Source of the DNA: Phycisphaerales bacterium UBA7708
GTDB lineage: Bacteria > Planctomycetota > Phycisphaerae > Sedimentisphaerales > Anaerohalosphaeraceae
Assembly (NCBI GenBank): GCA_002482415.1
Contig: DLFY01000181.1
Location: 7,677-17,921, forward strand
Direction: 5' to 3'
DNA length: 10,245 nt
Position numbers and translations under genes: made by a program. Under the pieces are notes generated by a model. The model ran no database searches. It was not told the origin of the DNA and saw only the letters and a list, made by a program, of their open reading frames with translations. The stretch's first letter is position 1. Each line of letters starts with the position of its first letter. Positions 1 through 8,321 of the stretch are shown here, in pieces.

Positions 1-807
1 CTTCATGCCATTGAAATTGCCGCACTGACCGGCCAGAAAGAGTTGATTGGCGATATCATCCAGAAACTCAACGATCCTTCGGTCGCTGTCCGCTTTGTTG
101 CCGCCGCCGCCATTGGAGACATGCGGTGTCCGACATGCGGCGAACACCTTAAAAAAGCCCTCGCCGACTCCGACCAGAATGTGCAAATCGCTGCCGCCTA
201 CGCCCTGATTAAAACAGGAGACTCGTCCCATTACTCCAAAATCCGCGAAGCGGCACTGAGTCCTGACGGCACCGTTCGAGCCAATGCCATCTTACTCCTG
301 GGAAAACTGGGAAATAAAGAAGATTTACCTCTGATTTATCAGGCCTCCCGCGACAACGATGCTCCCGATAAAGTCCGTCTTCAAGCAGTAGATTCCATCG
401 CCCGCCTCAAAGATGTGCGGATTTACAAAGATAAGCTCTGGCCCCTGCTTATCAGCAAATACGCCGATGACCGCGTCATGGGTATTCGCGGAATGGGAGC
501 ACTGGGAACCAAAGAAGCCCGAGAAGCCATCCAGACCATGCTCAAAGACGATATTGCCGAAGTCCGCCTCTGTGCTGCGGACGAACTGGGTAAACTCGGC
601 GATTCCAGCGGGCTTGAAAATCTGGTGAAATATTTCCAGACCAATCCAGACTTAAATCAAGCCACTGTCGCCACAGGAACGGCGGTCATGGCTATTGGTA
701 ATATAAAGGCCGAAATCCTAACAGGATACCTCGCAAAAGCACTCAACAGCGAATCCCCCTATATTCGCCTGGCGGCCGCTCAGTCCATTTTAATTATGAC
801 AAAATAA
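1..807 (+). CDS. HEAT-repeat protein, C-terminal part (5' end outside window)
   Basis: The frame is open from base 1 and ends at TAA 805-807, so 268 C-terminal residues are visible. A TTG at 43 is only an internal codon: the preceding residues (LHAIEIAALTG) already form part of a repeat, so the gene starts before the window. The whole stretch is built from about seven helical repeats of roughly 30-35 residues, with recurring patterns such as VRFVAAAAIG, VQIAAAYALI, VRANAILLLGKLG, VRLQAVDSIARL and VRLCAADELGKLG. This is the signature of HEAT / PBS-lyase-type HEAT repeats, which form alpha-solenoid scaffolds for protein contacts. One repeat carries a CPTC pair (codons for RCPTCGEHL near 124-150), an unusual insertion that might bind metal. 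No membrane segment or catalytic motif is seen in this part. The partner and role are unknown. Confidence 0.85.
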   Translation, partial: LHAIEIAALTGQKELIGDIIQKLNDPSVAVRFVAAAAIGDMRCPTCGEHLKKALADSDQNVQIAAAYALIKTGDSSHYSKIREAALSPDGTVRANAILLLGKLGNKEDLPLIYQASRDNDAPDKVRLQAVDSIARLKDVRIYKDKLWPLLISKYADDRVMGIRGMGALGTKEAREAIQTMLKDDIAEVRLCAADELGKLGDSSGLENLVKYFQTNPDLNQATVATGTAVMAIGNIKAEILTGYLAKALNSESPYIRLAAAQSILIMTK

Positions 808-876
808 CGTTTTCAATATTAATAATGACATTGATATAGGCGATACGGTACGAAACATTACGCGACCCATCACACC

Positions 877-906
877 TTGTATTAGATATACAAAAAATCT
901 TTTTTT
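877..906 (+). terminator. Weak AT-rich hairpin with T-run, possible terminator of the HEAT gene
   Basis: TTGTAT (877-882) and ATACAA (888-893) form a 6-bp hairpin with a TAGAT loop, followed after AAAATC by seven T (900-906). The stem is short and AT-only, and the T-run is not directly attached, so this is a weak candidate. The rest of 808-1062 is AT-rich, and I see no gene or convincing sigma-70 promoter in it; a TATAGT at 1004-1009 lacks a good -35 partner. Confidence 0.25.
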
Positions 907-1062
907 ACTCCCTTTTCTTTTCTCAAGAATTTGCTGACTTTATGTCGAAAGATTGCCAGCCTTTTTGAAAATCAAGTTAATGGTCCGCTGTGCACAAACG
1001 TAATATAGTTGTGGCTATGGCGAAGTATTAACGAATTGTGGTCTAACGCAGAATAGAATTCA

Positions 1063-1593
1063 GTGGACACTGACAGGAAAGAAAATTCTGATAAGTTTTT
1101 AAGCCTGCTTCTGCCCAACCAGAAATGCATATTAGGCTATATTCTAACCTATGTGCCCAATTTCGCGGACGCAGACGATATTCTCCAGAATACGCTGTCG
1201 ATTCTCTGGAAAAAATTCGATCAGTACAAACCCGAAACGGATTTTGTCGCATGGAGCCTGACAACGGCCCGATTTGAAATTATGAACTATTTCCGCAAAA
1301 GCAAAAAAGAAGGCAAACTGCACTTTGATGAGACCCTGCAGGTGAAAATCGATGAGGAATCCGCATCCGCGTCCCGTCAGTTCAACCACCGGATGGATAC
1401 ACTCAGGGAATGCATCAAAAAACTGACGCCGGGGGATATGCAGCTTGTGAAAATGCGATATGAACAGGAGATGCCGTTTACCAAAATCGGCCAGCGTCTG
1501 GGAATATCCTCGCCGGCGGCATTGAAAAAGGTTTCCGGCATTCACGGACGTCTGATTCGGTGCATTCGGCTGAAGATGGCCATGGAAGGATAA
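1063..1593 (+). CDS. ECF-type RNA polymerase sigma factor (Rhodopirellula/Verrucomicrobium-like)
   Basis: This 176-residue protein has the two-domain plan of group 4 (ECF) sigma factors. Sigma-2 spans about residues 12-82: the region 2.2 helix is DADDILQNTLSILWKKFDQY (36-55), and the -10 recognition part follows as FVAWSLTTARFEIMNYFRKS (61-80). Sigma-4 spans about 113-170, with a helix-turn-helix around FTKIGQRLGISSPAALKKV (139-157) for -35 binding. The length is normal for the family. GTG 1063 is the only plausible start: an in-frame TAG lies at 1054-1056 and the next in-frame Met is deep in sigma-2. No Shine-Dalgarno sequence precedes it, which is odd. The stop codon is 3 nt before the FecR-LamG start, so the two are almost certainly co-transcribed and coupled. 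By analogy with sigma/FecR pairs, its activity is probably held by that neighbour. Confidence 0.9.
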   Translation: MDTDRKENSDKFLSLLLPNQKCILGYILTYVPNFADADDILQNTLSILWKKFDQYKPETDFVAWSLTTARFEIMNYFRKSKKEGKLHFDETLQVKIDEESASASRQFNHRMDTLRECIKKLTPGDMQLVKMRYEQEMPFTKIGQRLGISSPAALKKVSGIHGRLIRCIRLKMAMEG

Positions 1594-1596
1594 ACG

Positions 1597-3297
1597 ATGA
1601 ATCCCCTGCACAAAGACCCTCAGTTTATTGACCAGTTGACGCATCTGCTGATGCTGTCGATGGAAGGGTCGATTACCGAAGCCGAGTTTCGGCAGCTCAA
1701 TACGCTTCTGTCCGACAGTGCCGCGGCACGCCAGATTTACTATGATTTCATCGCATCGTATATCGGACTTAATGACATCGAGATGCTGAGCATGGCCGAG
1801 TCCGGCCAGTCGGCTTTTCTGGACCAGAATTTGTGGGACTGCCTGGCCGACGCGGAAAAGACCGCCCCGGCCATCCCTCAGCCCAAAGCAAACGAATCAC
1901 TGACAGTCCTCGCCCCCCGGGACCGCATCGTTCACAATTTCAGCAAGATGTCCCTGGTCTCCCTCATCGTATCGGCAGCGGCCATCATTCTACTGATATT
2001 TTTTGCCCGAACGACGTCGGATACAATCGTCGATCCGGTTGCTAAATTAGTCCATACCATTGAAGCCAAATGGGAAAACGCCTCGGGCCAGATTCTGCCC
2101 GGCTGCGATCTCTATCCCGGCCCCATGAAATTAACTAAAGGTCTTGCCGAAATCGGCTTTGATAACGGGACGGTGGCCATCATTCAGGCTCCGGCCCAGT
2201 TCACCATCGAATCCGCCTGTCAGCTCTATCTGCAGCAGGGACAGGTTGTCGTCAAAATCGATAAAACCTCCGAAACGCCTTTCGTCGTGCGTTCCCCCCA
2301 GGCCAGTATCGTCGATTACGGCACCGAATTCGGCGTCAGCGTCGATGCTTCCAATAATACCCTGACCCATGTCTATCAGGGCAAAGTGGAATTGCGTTCC
2401 GGCTCCAATCCCCTGCGTTTCGAGCAGCGCATGACGCTGACCGAAACCCAGGCCGGCCAGGCCAACACCCAGGGCAGGCTCTCCAAAAAACAGGGCATTT
2501 CCAGCCTCTTTGTCCGACCGGCGGAATTCAATGCCAGACTCAAAGCCGCCGAATCCCCCTACGACCGCTGGACAGCATACAGCTACCAGCTTCGCCGTGA
2601 TCCCGACCTTATCGCCTATTATACATTCGAAAAAGATGCGGCCAATCCTGACACATTAATCAATCTGGCTCCATCGACGTCAGGTTCACTCGACGGGGCC
2701 CTGTGCAGCCTCAATGATAAAAACAAACCCGCATGGACAACCGGCAGATGGCCTCAGAAAATGGCCCTTCAATTCGACCGTTCCAAGAAACAGCAGGTGG
2801 AAGTCGCCGCCAATCCGAAACTGTGCACCAACGGCCCCGTCACCGTGGCCGCATGGATTTATTGCGCCGGCAGCAAAGACGGAGGCCATATCCTGTCCAA
2901 TCGTATTGCCCCGCAGGAACTGTGCAATTATCAATTAGGCTATCGAAGCCCCACCTCGTCGGACTGGAGACAAAACATCCATCTGGCCAGAAAAAAGAAC
3001 ACCGAAGACGCCAAAAATCAAATTTACAGCGCCAAAATCCCGGAACAGTCCGGCTGGCTCCATATCGCAGCAACTCATGATAATCAGACGGTCCGGTTCT
3101 ACCTGAACGGCATGCTCATTGACTCCAAAAGCTGGCCCCATAAACAGGAGCTGGCTGAAACAGGACTGTTTATTGGTACCGACAGTGCTCCCAACGATGG
3201 GTCTCGTTTTAACGGCAAAATGGATGAAATCGTCATTCTCGGCCGCGTCATGACCGACAGTGAAATCGCAGAGATGTATCAGGCCGGCAGACCCTGA
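1597..3297 (+). CDS. FecR-domain transmembrane protein with C-terminal LamG domain (putative anti-sigma/sensor)
   Basis: The protein has 566 residues; ATG 1597 is preceded by GGAAGGA inside the end of the sigma gene. Residues 1-118 are predicted cytoplasmic, with a helical stretch (LLMLSMEGSITEAEFRQL, 17-34) seen in planctomycete FecR proteins and a plausible sigma-binding part. One membrane helix follows (about 119-137, SLVSLIVSAAAIILLIFF). The extracytoplasmic FecR domain covers about 150-290, with the hallmark SIVDYGTEFGVSVD (237-250) and VYQGKVEL (259-266). A LamG/concanavalin A-like jelly-roll covers about 336-565: it begins DPDLIAYYTFE and ends MDEIVILGRVMTDSEIAEMY. In FecR systems such proteins transmit a surface signal to an ECF sigma factor. 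Here no TonB receptor is nearby, and the lectin-like domain may itself sense a glycan or surface component; that part is inference. Confidence 0.88.
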   Translation: MNPLHKDPQFIDQLTHLLMLSMEGSITEAEFRQLNTLLSDSAAARQIYYDFIASYIGLNDIEMLSMAESGQSAFLDQNLWDCLADAEKTAPAIPQPKANESLTVLAPRDRIVHNFSKMSLVSLIVSAAAIILLIFFARTTSDTIVDPVAKLVHTIEAKWENASGQILPGCDLYPGPMKLTKGLAEIGFDNGTVAIIQAPAQFTIESACQLYLQQGQVVVKIDKTSETPFVVRSPQASIVDYGTEFGVSVDASNNTLTHVYQGKVELRSGSNPLRFEQRMTLTETQAGQANTQGRLSKKQGISSLFVRPAEFNARLKAAESPYDRWTAYSYQLRRDPDLIAYYTFEKDAANPDTLINLAPSTSGSLDGALCSLNDKNKPAWTTGRWPQKMALQFDRSKKQQVEVAANPKLCTNGPVTVAAWIYCAGSKDGGHILSNRIAPQELCNYQLGYRSPTSSDWRQNIHLARKKNTEDAKNQIYSAKIPEQSGWLHIAATHDNQTVRFYLNGMLIDSKSWPHKQELAETGLFIGTDSAPNDGSRFNGKMDEIVILGRVMTDSEIAEMYQAGRP

Positions 3298-3366
3298 TTT
3301 GCCGGAGCTGAAATTTCGTGATAAGAACCGAAACTTTCATAATGTTTAACTGGAAAGGGTAAAGTG

Positions 3367-5496
3367 ATGAACAAAACAGTGAAAATTGGATTGTTGCTGG
3401 TCTGCCTGTCAACGATGGCATCGGCAACCAGCATCCTGTGGGTATCGGATTGCTGGAATGAAGCCACACCGCATGACCGCGGTTTTATCGAACGGCTTAC
3501 GGCGGAAGGATACACAGTCACCCGGATGCAGGAGCCGCAGGTCATGACCGAGGCCAAACGCAACGAAGCTAACGGCTATGACCTGGTGATTGTCGGCCGT
3601 CATGGCAGCAGCGGCAACTATATCAATACCGGCGAAGTGGCCCTGTGGAATTCCATCACCAAACCGATGATCCACATGAGTCCTTACCTCTGGCGAAGCA
3701 GTCACTGGAAATGGCTCAATGCGACCGGCATCGCCAACTACAGCGACAATATGCTTGTCGTCGCCAAGACAGACCCGATTTTCAACAAGGTGAATCTTGA
3801 CGCCAACGACCAGCTCAAAGTCTTTTCACAGGGTACCACCAGCTTCCTCCAGATCACCAATGCCGGCAACGGCACCATCCTGGCCACCCGGGCGATTGCA
3901 GGCGGTCAGTACACCTGGATCGCACGATGGGATGCAGGAAAGGAATTCTACGCCGGTTCCGGCCAGTTTGCCGCCGCAGCCCGCATGGTCTTTGCCGCCA
4001 GTGAAGCAGGCGGCAATGGCGACGGCTTCTATAATCTTACCGATGAAGGCTGGAAAATCTTTTCCAACGCCGTCTATCAGATGAGCGGCGCCACATTCAA
4101 TCGCATCCCGGTCATCAGTGCCGGAACCGACTTTGTCGTCTATATAGAGAATACCATTCAGCCGGTTGGAACCGTGTTTGATCCGGATACCGACAATGTC
4201 GCCGTCCAGTGGTCCAAGCTCAGCGGCCCCGGCTCAGTCACCTTCTCGGATGCAGCCGTGCTGAGCCCGGTTATCAGCTTCGGCGCCAAAGGCATTTATA
4301 CCCTGCAAATGCAGGTCAACGATGGAAACAATACCGTCAATGACACCATTACGGTCTATGTCCGCGACCATGCCGATGACAAAATAGTGTCGCACTGGGA
4401 TTTTGAAAGTCTGCCCGACCCCAATACGCTCGTGGATATCGCTGGCGATTTTGACGGCATATTCCACCATAAAGCCAACGCCGAACCCAACCTTTTTGCC
4501 GGTCACATCTCTCCCACCGCGGTGAATTTCTTGGCTCAGCAGTACTGGGAAGTCCCCAACTCCCTCGGCAATGTCGATCCGAATTATGCCTCGACTCGCA
4601 CCGGGTTGAGCGTCGCTGCCTGGGTGAAGGTTGAAGGAGAGGGCGGCGGACCTTCCCCTGCCACTCCCATGCTTATCGGCTATGACCTGGCCGGCTGGCG
4701 TTTCCAGGTCAATGCCAATCGCTGGAATCTCGTGCAATCCGGCAGCCCTCAGCGTGAAGTTTTCAGCGTCCGTCAGGTCTTCCGTCCTGCCTGGCAGCAT
4801 GTCGTTGGTGTCTTCGACGGCGCCAATCACCAGATGAAGATTTATATCGACGGCATTCTCGACAATACCTTAGACGTACCCGCCGGCTATACACTCGGAA
4901 CCGGCACTCTGCCCCTGCAGATCGGCAACCGCGCCGATGCAGAACGGATGTGGCCCGGCATGGTGGATGATCTCCGCGTCTATAACTATGCCCTCAGCGA
5001 CGCCGAGATTTTAGCCCTGGCCGCCCAAGGCGACAAGGCTCCCCTGATTACCGCAGGTCCCGACCAGACCGTCTTCTACAAAGGCGTCCCGGTCCCGATG
5101 GATGCCACTCGGCTTATTGACGATGGTATGCCTGCCCCGCTGAGCCTGACTTGGCAAGTCGCGCAGGTTCCCACAGGAGTTGATCCGGCCTCGGTCGTCT
5201 TCAGTGATGCAACCGCAGAAGATCCCGGCGTCACCTTCCCGACGGTTCCCGGACTCTATATCCTGAGACTAACGGCCACAGATGGTGTCTATAATCTGAT
5301 GGATGAGATCACCGTGTCACTGACCATTCCCACCTGCGAAAACGTCCTGGCCGACGGCCTTGGAATGGCAGCCGACCTGAGCGGTCCCAATGGTACACCG
5401 GATTGCTACGTCAACATCTATGACTTTGCTGTCATCGCCAATAAGTGGCTGGAATGCAATAACCCGGCAGACGCCGATTGCACCTTCCCGTATTAA
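3367..5496 (+). CDS. Secreted ThuA-like/PKD/LamG/PKD protein with Cys-rich dockerin-like tail
   Basis: I chose ATG 3367 (709 residues) over the adjacent GTG 3364 because GGAAAGGG (3352-3358) sits at normal Shine-Dalgarno distance. The signal peptide is MNKTVKIGLLLVCLSTMASA, with cleavage likely after ASA. The domains in order are: about 23-240, a Rossmann-like domain resembling the ThuA/class I glutamine amidotransferase fold (ILWVSDCWNE, GYDLVIVGRHGS); about 245-335, PKD/Ig-like (AGTDFVVYIENTIQPVGTV, GIYTLQMQVNDGNNTVND); about 339-553, LamG (KIVSHWDFESL to MVDDLRVYNYALSDAEI); about 557-655, a second PKD-like domain (ITAGPDQTVFYKGV, GLYILRLTATDGV). The last 54 residues hold Cys 657, 680, 697 and 705 and a single dockerin-like half-repeat with Asp 670, 679 and 686 ending in ANKWL. 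No catalytic residues are evident, so a surface adhesin or binding role is more likely than an enzyme. It lies 69 nt after the FecR-LamG gene and may be its regulatory target. Confidence 0.8.
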   Translation: MNKTVKIGLLLVCLSTMASATSILWVSDCWNEATPHDRGFIERLTAEGYTVTRMQEPQVMTEAKRNEANGYDLVIVGRHGSSGNYINTGEVALWNSITKPMIHMSPYLWRSSHWKWLNATGIANYSDNMLVVAKTDPIFNKVNLDANDQLKVFSQGTTSFLQITNAGNGTILATRAIAGGQYTWIARWDAGKEFYAGSGQFAAAARMVFAASEAGGNGDGFYNLTDEGWKIFSNAVYQMSGATFNRIPVISAGTDFVVYIENTIQPVGTVFDPDTDNVAVQWSKLSGPGSVTFSDAAVLSPVISFGAKGIYTLQMQVNDGNNTVNDTITVYVRDHADDKIVSHWDFESLPDPNTLVDIAGDFDGIFHHKANAEPNLFAGHISPTAVNFLAQQYWEVPNSLGNVDPNYASTRTGLSVAAWVKVEGEGGGPSPATPMLIGYDLAGWRFQVNANRWNLVQSGSPQREVFSVRQVFRPAWQHVVGVFDGANHQMKIYIDGILDNTLDVPAGYTLGTGTLPLQIGNRADAERMWPGMVDDLRVYNYALSDAEILALAAQGDKAPLITAGPDQTVFYKGVPVPMDATRLIDDGMPAPLSLTWQVAQVPTGVDPASVVFSDATAEDPGVTFPTVPGLYILRLTATDGVYNLMDEITVSLTIPTCENVLADGLGMAADLSGPNGTPDCYVNIYDFAVIANKWLECNNPADADCTFPY

Positions 5497-5519
5497 TCCG
5501 GCAGCATCCTGCTAAACGC

Positions 5520-5554
5520 AAAAGAGGGACTGGCAAACGCCAGGCCCTCTTTTT
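5520..5554. terminator. Bidirectional intrinsic terminator between convergent genes
   Basis: The left arm, AAAAGAGGGACTGGC (5520-5534), pairs with the right arm, GCCAGGCCCTCTTTT (5539-5553), across an AAAC loop; the only mismatch is A5529/G5544. The left flank of the stem is A-rich and the right flank ends in a T-run to 5554, so it works as a rho-independent terminator from either side. It lies 23 nt after the stop of the plus-strand surface-protein gene and 26 nt before the stop of the minus-strand beta-helix gene. Confidence 0.85.
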
Positions 5555-5579
5555 ATTGACACATGCAATTGCAATCTGG

Positions 5580-6857
5580 TTATTTCGACGCCGGATACTC
5601 AAACAGATTTTCATTCTTATCGATACACCCGACGGCTCGAATAACGGCTTTGGGATTGGTTACTGTAAAAGGCTGCTCCGATGCATAATTCCGCATCCGA
5701 CAGCCGAACAGCGTAATCGTCAGCTTCTCCTGGCCCCTCACCAGCATGAAATCCTGTGACATCTCAATCGCCGTCAAAGCCCCATTCAATCCCGAAAACG
5801 CCTCCACATTGGTAATCGCTGTATGCCCCATCCCTTCGACAATGAACGGATGAATCTCAGCCGCATCCTGCCCCGCATTGGCGATAATCGAGCCCTGGCT
5901 GATCTGCCAGTTGCGATTCTTGGTGCTGTCGCCCAGCTTATGAATGCCCACCTTCACGCAATCGAGATTAAAATTGGTCAACTGCCCGTAGCTGGCCGCC
6001 CCCAGATAAATCCCGCCATAGGCCCCGAATGTAAACAAATCCATCAACTGGGCATTGTCGGTGTGCTCAATCCGATAGGTAAACGTCCTGCGGGCAATCA
6101 CCGAATCGATGACCGCACGACTGTATCCCCCGTCAATCATGCGGCGGTTGGCCGGATTGACATGGCAGTGCAGAATCCGCGGAATATCATAGCAATGGTC
6201 AATCCGGATAAACTCGCCGCTCAGCGGATAGCCGTAACAATGTTCAAACAATATCTGCTCGACAATCCCGCCCCGCCCGCCATTGAAATCCATCGCCAGG
6301 TATTCCCCGTAGAATGTCAGGCATGACAGCGTCACCCCCTGCGCCCCCTTGGAAGGTGAACAGCAAATCGTTGCAGGATACGCAATAATCTTGTCCGGAT
6401 TCCGCAGGGTCTGTTTGGGATACCAGAACTGGATGCCGCGAATCTGCGTGGCATGTTCCACGGTAATGAATGGATTTTTTTCGTCGTCGATGGCAAACAC
6501 GCTGCCCACCGGCTGCACTTTCTCCGGGTGCCGCGTCCCGCGCCCGACCGGCCCATGCACACCAATCAGGGACACGTTGGCTTTCAAAATCAGCCCGCCG
6601 TCCACGCGATACGGTTCCTCGGAAGGCTCCACATACAGCGCCCCTCCGCACGGCGATGCCCAGTCAATCGCTTTCTGCAGGTTGTCCCGGTTCACCGCGG
6701 GACTGTTGGAAGACAGCACTCCAAATTCCCGGATACTCCTGGCCCCGCCTTGTCTGCCGGCAGCCGCTGTTGCTTCAGATGCGTCCATTGCCATTACTCC
6801 CGAACAAAATGAAGTCATGATACACCCCAGCATAATTCTGTTAATTTGATACAGCAT
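5580..6857 (-). CDS. Secreted pectate-lyase-3-type right-handed beta-helix protein
   Basis: The protein has 425 residues. ATG 6857 is preceded on the minus strand by GGAGA at good spacing. The N-terminus is a signal peptide (about 1-23, cleavage probably after VMA). Residues about 38-105 match the pectate lyase superfamily type 3 opening (Pfam Pectate_lyase_3, also called GH28-related): SIREFGVLSS, then NLQKAIDWASPCGGALYVEP, then LKANVSLIGVHGPVGRG. The rest alternates short beta-strands and turns, as expected for parallel beta-helix coils, up to about residue 415. I cannot point to a catalytic triad, so the substrate and even enzymatic activity remain open: lyase, hydrolase, or a non-catalytic glycan-binding helix. 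It lies 43 nt downstream of the GH140-like gene on the same strand, which suggests one operon and action on the same polysaccharide outside the cytoplasm. Confidence 0.8.
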   Translation of the reverse strand: MLYQINRIMLGCIMTSFCSGVMAMDASEATAAAGRQGGARSIREFGVLSSNSPAVNRDNLQKAIDWASPCGGALYVEPSEEPYRVDGGLILKANVSLIGVHGPVGRGTRHPEKVQPVGSVFAIDDEKNPFITVEHATQIRGIQFWYPKQTLRNPDKIIAYPATICCSPSKGAQGVTLSCLTFYGEYLAMDFNGGRGGIVEQILFEHCYGYPLSGEFIRIDHCYDIPRILHCHVNPANRRMIDGGYSRAVIDSVIARRTFTYRIEHTDNAQLMDLFTFGAYGGIYLGAASYGQLTNFNLDCVKVGIHKLGDSTKNRNWQISQGSIIANAGQDAAEIHPFIVEGMGHTAITNVEAFSGLNGALTAIEMSQDFMLVRGQEKLTITLFGCRMRNYASEQPFTVTNPKAVIRAVGCIDKNENLFEYPASK

Positions 6858-6900
6858 GTGAATCTCCGCAAGTTTTCATCTCTTATATAAACATTGGATA

Positions 6901-8298
6901 TCATCTGGCAGCCCCCGGCGGGCTGTACTTTTTATCCGCATCATCAATCACCAGCACCCAGTCATTACCCCGCCCAGATTCCCCCCGCGGATCAAACTGT
7001 GTTCTCTCCCCGCGGCCAAACTCCCCGATCTTTTCGGCAGCCCCATCCCGTGGATTATACCACCACGCCCGCCGCCTGGCCCCGGATATCACACGATCAT
7101 TGACCTCCAGCACATCGCCATACGGCGTATAGACCATCAGATAACCGGCCCCCCGTGTCGCCTGAATATGCCGGGGGCCTTCCTGCTGTCCGGCTTTAAT
7201 GATGCTCTGATCGGGCACCCTTTCCAGCATGGGCCGCGACTCCATCAGCCGCCGCACGTACAGCATCTGCCCGGCCCCCGGCAAGTCCATTGACTCATAC
7301 CAGTTGCCCCGGGCCGCCGATATCGGGGCCCATTGGGGCGTCTTCATCTGCCAGATATCATGACAGCCGTAGGTATGCCCGCACGCCCCGGCAAACAAGC
7401 CCCAGTACGCCGCCTGCCGTACATCAAAGTCATTAAACCACCCCTGATCGGCCTTCCAGTTGACCGGATGATTTTCGTACCGCGGCTCGCCATCCAGGCA
7501 GGGTTTGGCCGGACTTCGCTGGTAATCCTTATCAATCATCCGGTAATTATCCATATCCCATTTCCCATGTCCCGATTGCAGCATATTAAAATCCAGCCAG
7601 GCATCGTTATGAAACCAGTTCGCCGACGTCCGCTCACCCTGCGGATGATACGTCATCAGATGCTCATCGCCGCCGGCTTTAATCCCGCGCGCCATCGCCC
7701 GCCAGATCGGCTCAACTTTATCAGCCACCCGGTCGCCTCCCAGAATCCAGATAATATTCGGATAGTCCTTATATCGCTGCCCCAGAAACCGCCCATACTG
7801 CTCGGCATTGGCCTCATTAAAGACCACCGGCCCCACACCCCAGGCCTTGAGCACCTTATCCCCCCACGTCGGCAGCAATCCCATATAAATCCCCTTATCC
7901 CGCGCCATCTCCACAATCGCATCCACTTGCTTGAAATAGGCCTCATTCGGCTTGCTCGGGTCGTTATCAATCAGCGGACGATCTCCATTGGCATTCGGCG
8001 TATTCAATCCGTCCAGTTCCGCCAGAATCACCGCCTGAATCACCGTAAATCCCCTGGCCCGCCGATTCTCCAGATAACGCTGGGCCTCCTCCCGATTGAG
8101 CCGGGCGAACAATTGCCACGCCGTATCCCCAAGATAGAAAAACGGCGTCCCGTCGGCATGGATCAGGTACCGGTTATTGTCCGATACCTTCAGCTTGCCG
8201 TGCTTGAAATCCACCGACACCCCGGCATGTTCTTTCACTGCCGCCGCCGCAACACTCACCACAGCCAATCCTGCCAGCAATACCGCCATCCGCCTCAT
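6901..8298 (-). CDS. Secreted DUF4038 glycoside hydrolase, GH140/apiosidase-like, with collagenase-type C-terminal domain
   Basis: The protein has 465 residues. ATG 8298 is preceded on the minus strand by a strong AAAGGAG with a 7-nt spacer. The signal peptide is about 1-20 (MRRMAVLLAGLAVVSVAAAA). A (beta/alpha)8 domain of the DUF4038 type spans about 32-365, with family-typical LKVSDNNRYLIHADGTPFF (36-54), YLGDTAWQLF, GIYMGLLPTWGDK, IIWILGGDR (182-190) and CLDGEPRYEN (267-276). By comparison with GH140 enzymes, Asp189 in GGDR and Glu271 in DGEP are the likely catalytic acid/base pair; this is inference. Residues about 370-455 (GAGYLMVYTPYGD, RAWWYNPRDG) fit the putative collagen-binding domain of a collagenase (Pfam Collagen_bind_2) that usually follows DUF4038. 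Characterised GH140 members cleave apiose-rhamnose links in rhamnogalacturonan-II, but the family is broad and this substrate is not proven. It is the first gene of the minus-strand pair. Confidence 0.85.
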   Translation of the reverse strand: MRRMAVLLAGLAVVSVAAAAVKEHAGVSVDFKHGKLKVSDNNRYLIHADGTPFFYLGDTAWQLFARLNREEAQRYLENRRARGFTVIQAVILAELDGLNTPNANGDRPLIDNDPSKPNEAYFKQVDAIVEMARDKGIYMGLLPTWGDKVLKAWGVGPVVFNEANAEQYGRFLGQRYKDYPNIIWILGGDRVADKVEPIWRAMARGIKAGGDEHLMTYHPQGERTSANWFHNDAWLDFNMLQSGHGKWDMDNYRMIDKDYQRSPAKPCLDGEPRYENHPVNWKADQGWFNDFDVRQAAYWGLFAGACGHTYGCHDIWQMKTPQWAPISAARGNWYESMDLPGAGQMLYVRRLMESRPMLERVPDQSIIKAGQQEGPRHIQATRGAGYLMVYTPYGDVLEVNDRVISGARRRAWWYNPRDGAAEKIGEFGRGERTQFDPRGESGRGNDWVLVIDDADKKYSPPGAAR

Positions 8299-8321
8299 CG
8301 TGACACTCCTTTCCAGCCTTA

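Noticed and set aside
1001-1010. TATAGT as a -10 box for the sigma gene
   Set aside because: The hexamer 17 nt upstream (TGGTCC) is a poor -35 match; AT-rich DNA gives such boxes by chance.
1144-1644. Minus-strand open frame of 166 codons across the sigma gene
   Set aside because: Opposite to a clear ECF sigma factor; its product is low in recognisable pattern.
3312-3345. TTTCG/CGAAA inverted repeat before the secreted-protein gene
   Set aside because: Arms of only 5 bp with a long loop and no T-run; not convincing as a terminator or operator.
4234-4830. Minus-strand open frame of 198 codons
   Set aside because: Lies inside the PKD/LamG-encoding part of the secreted protein gene and arises from its GC-rich codon use.
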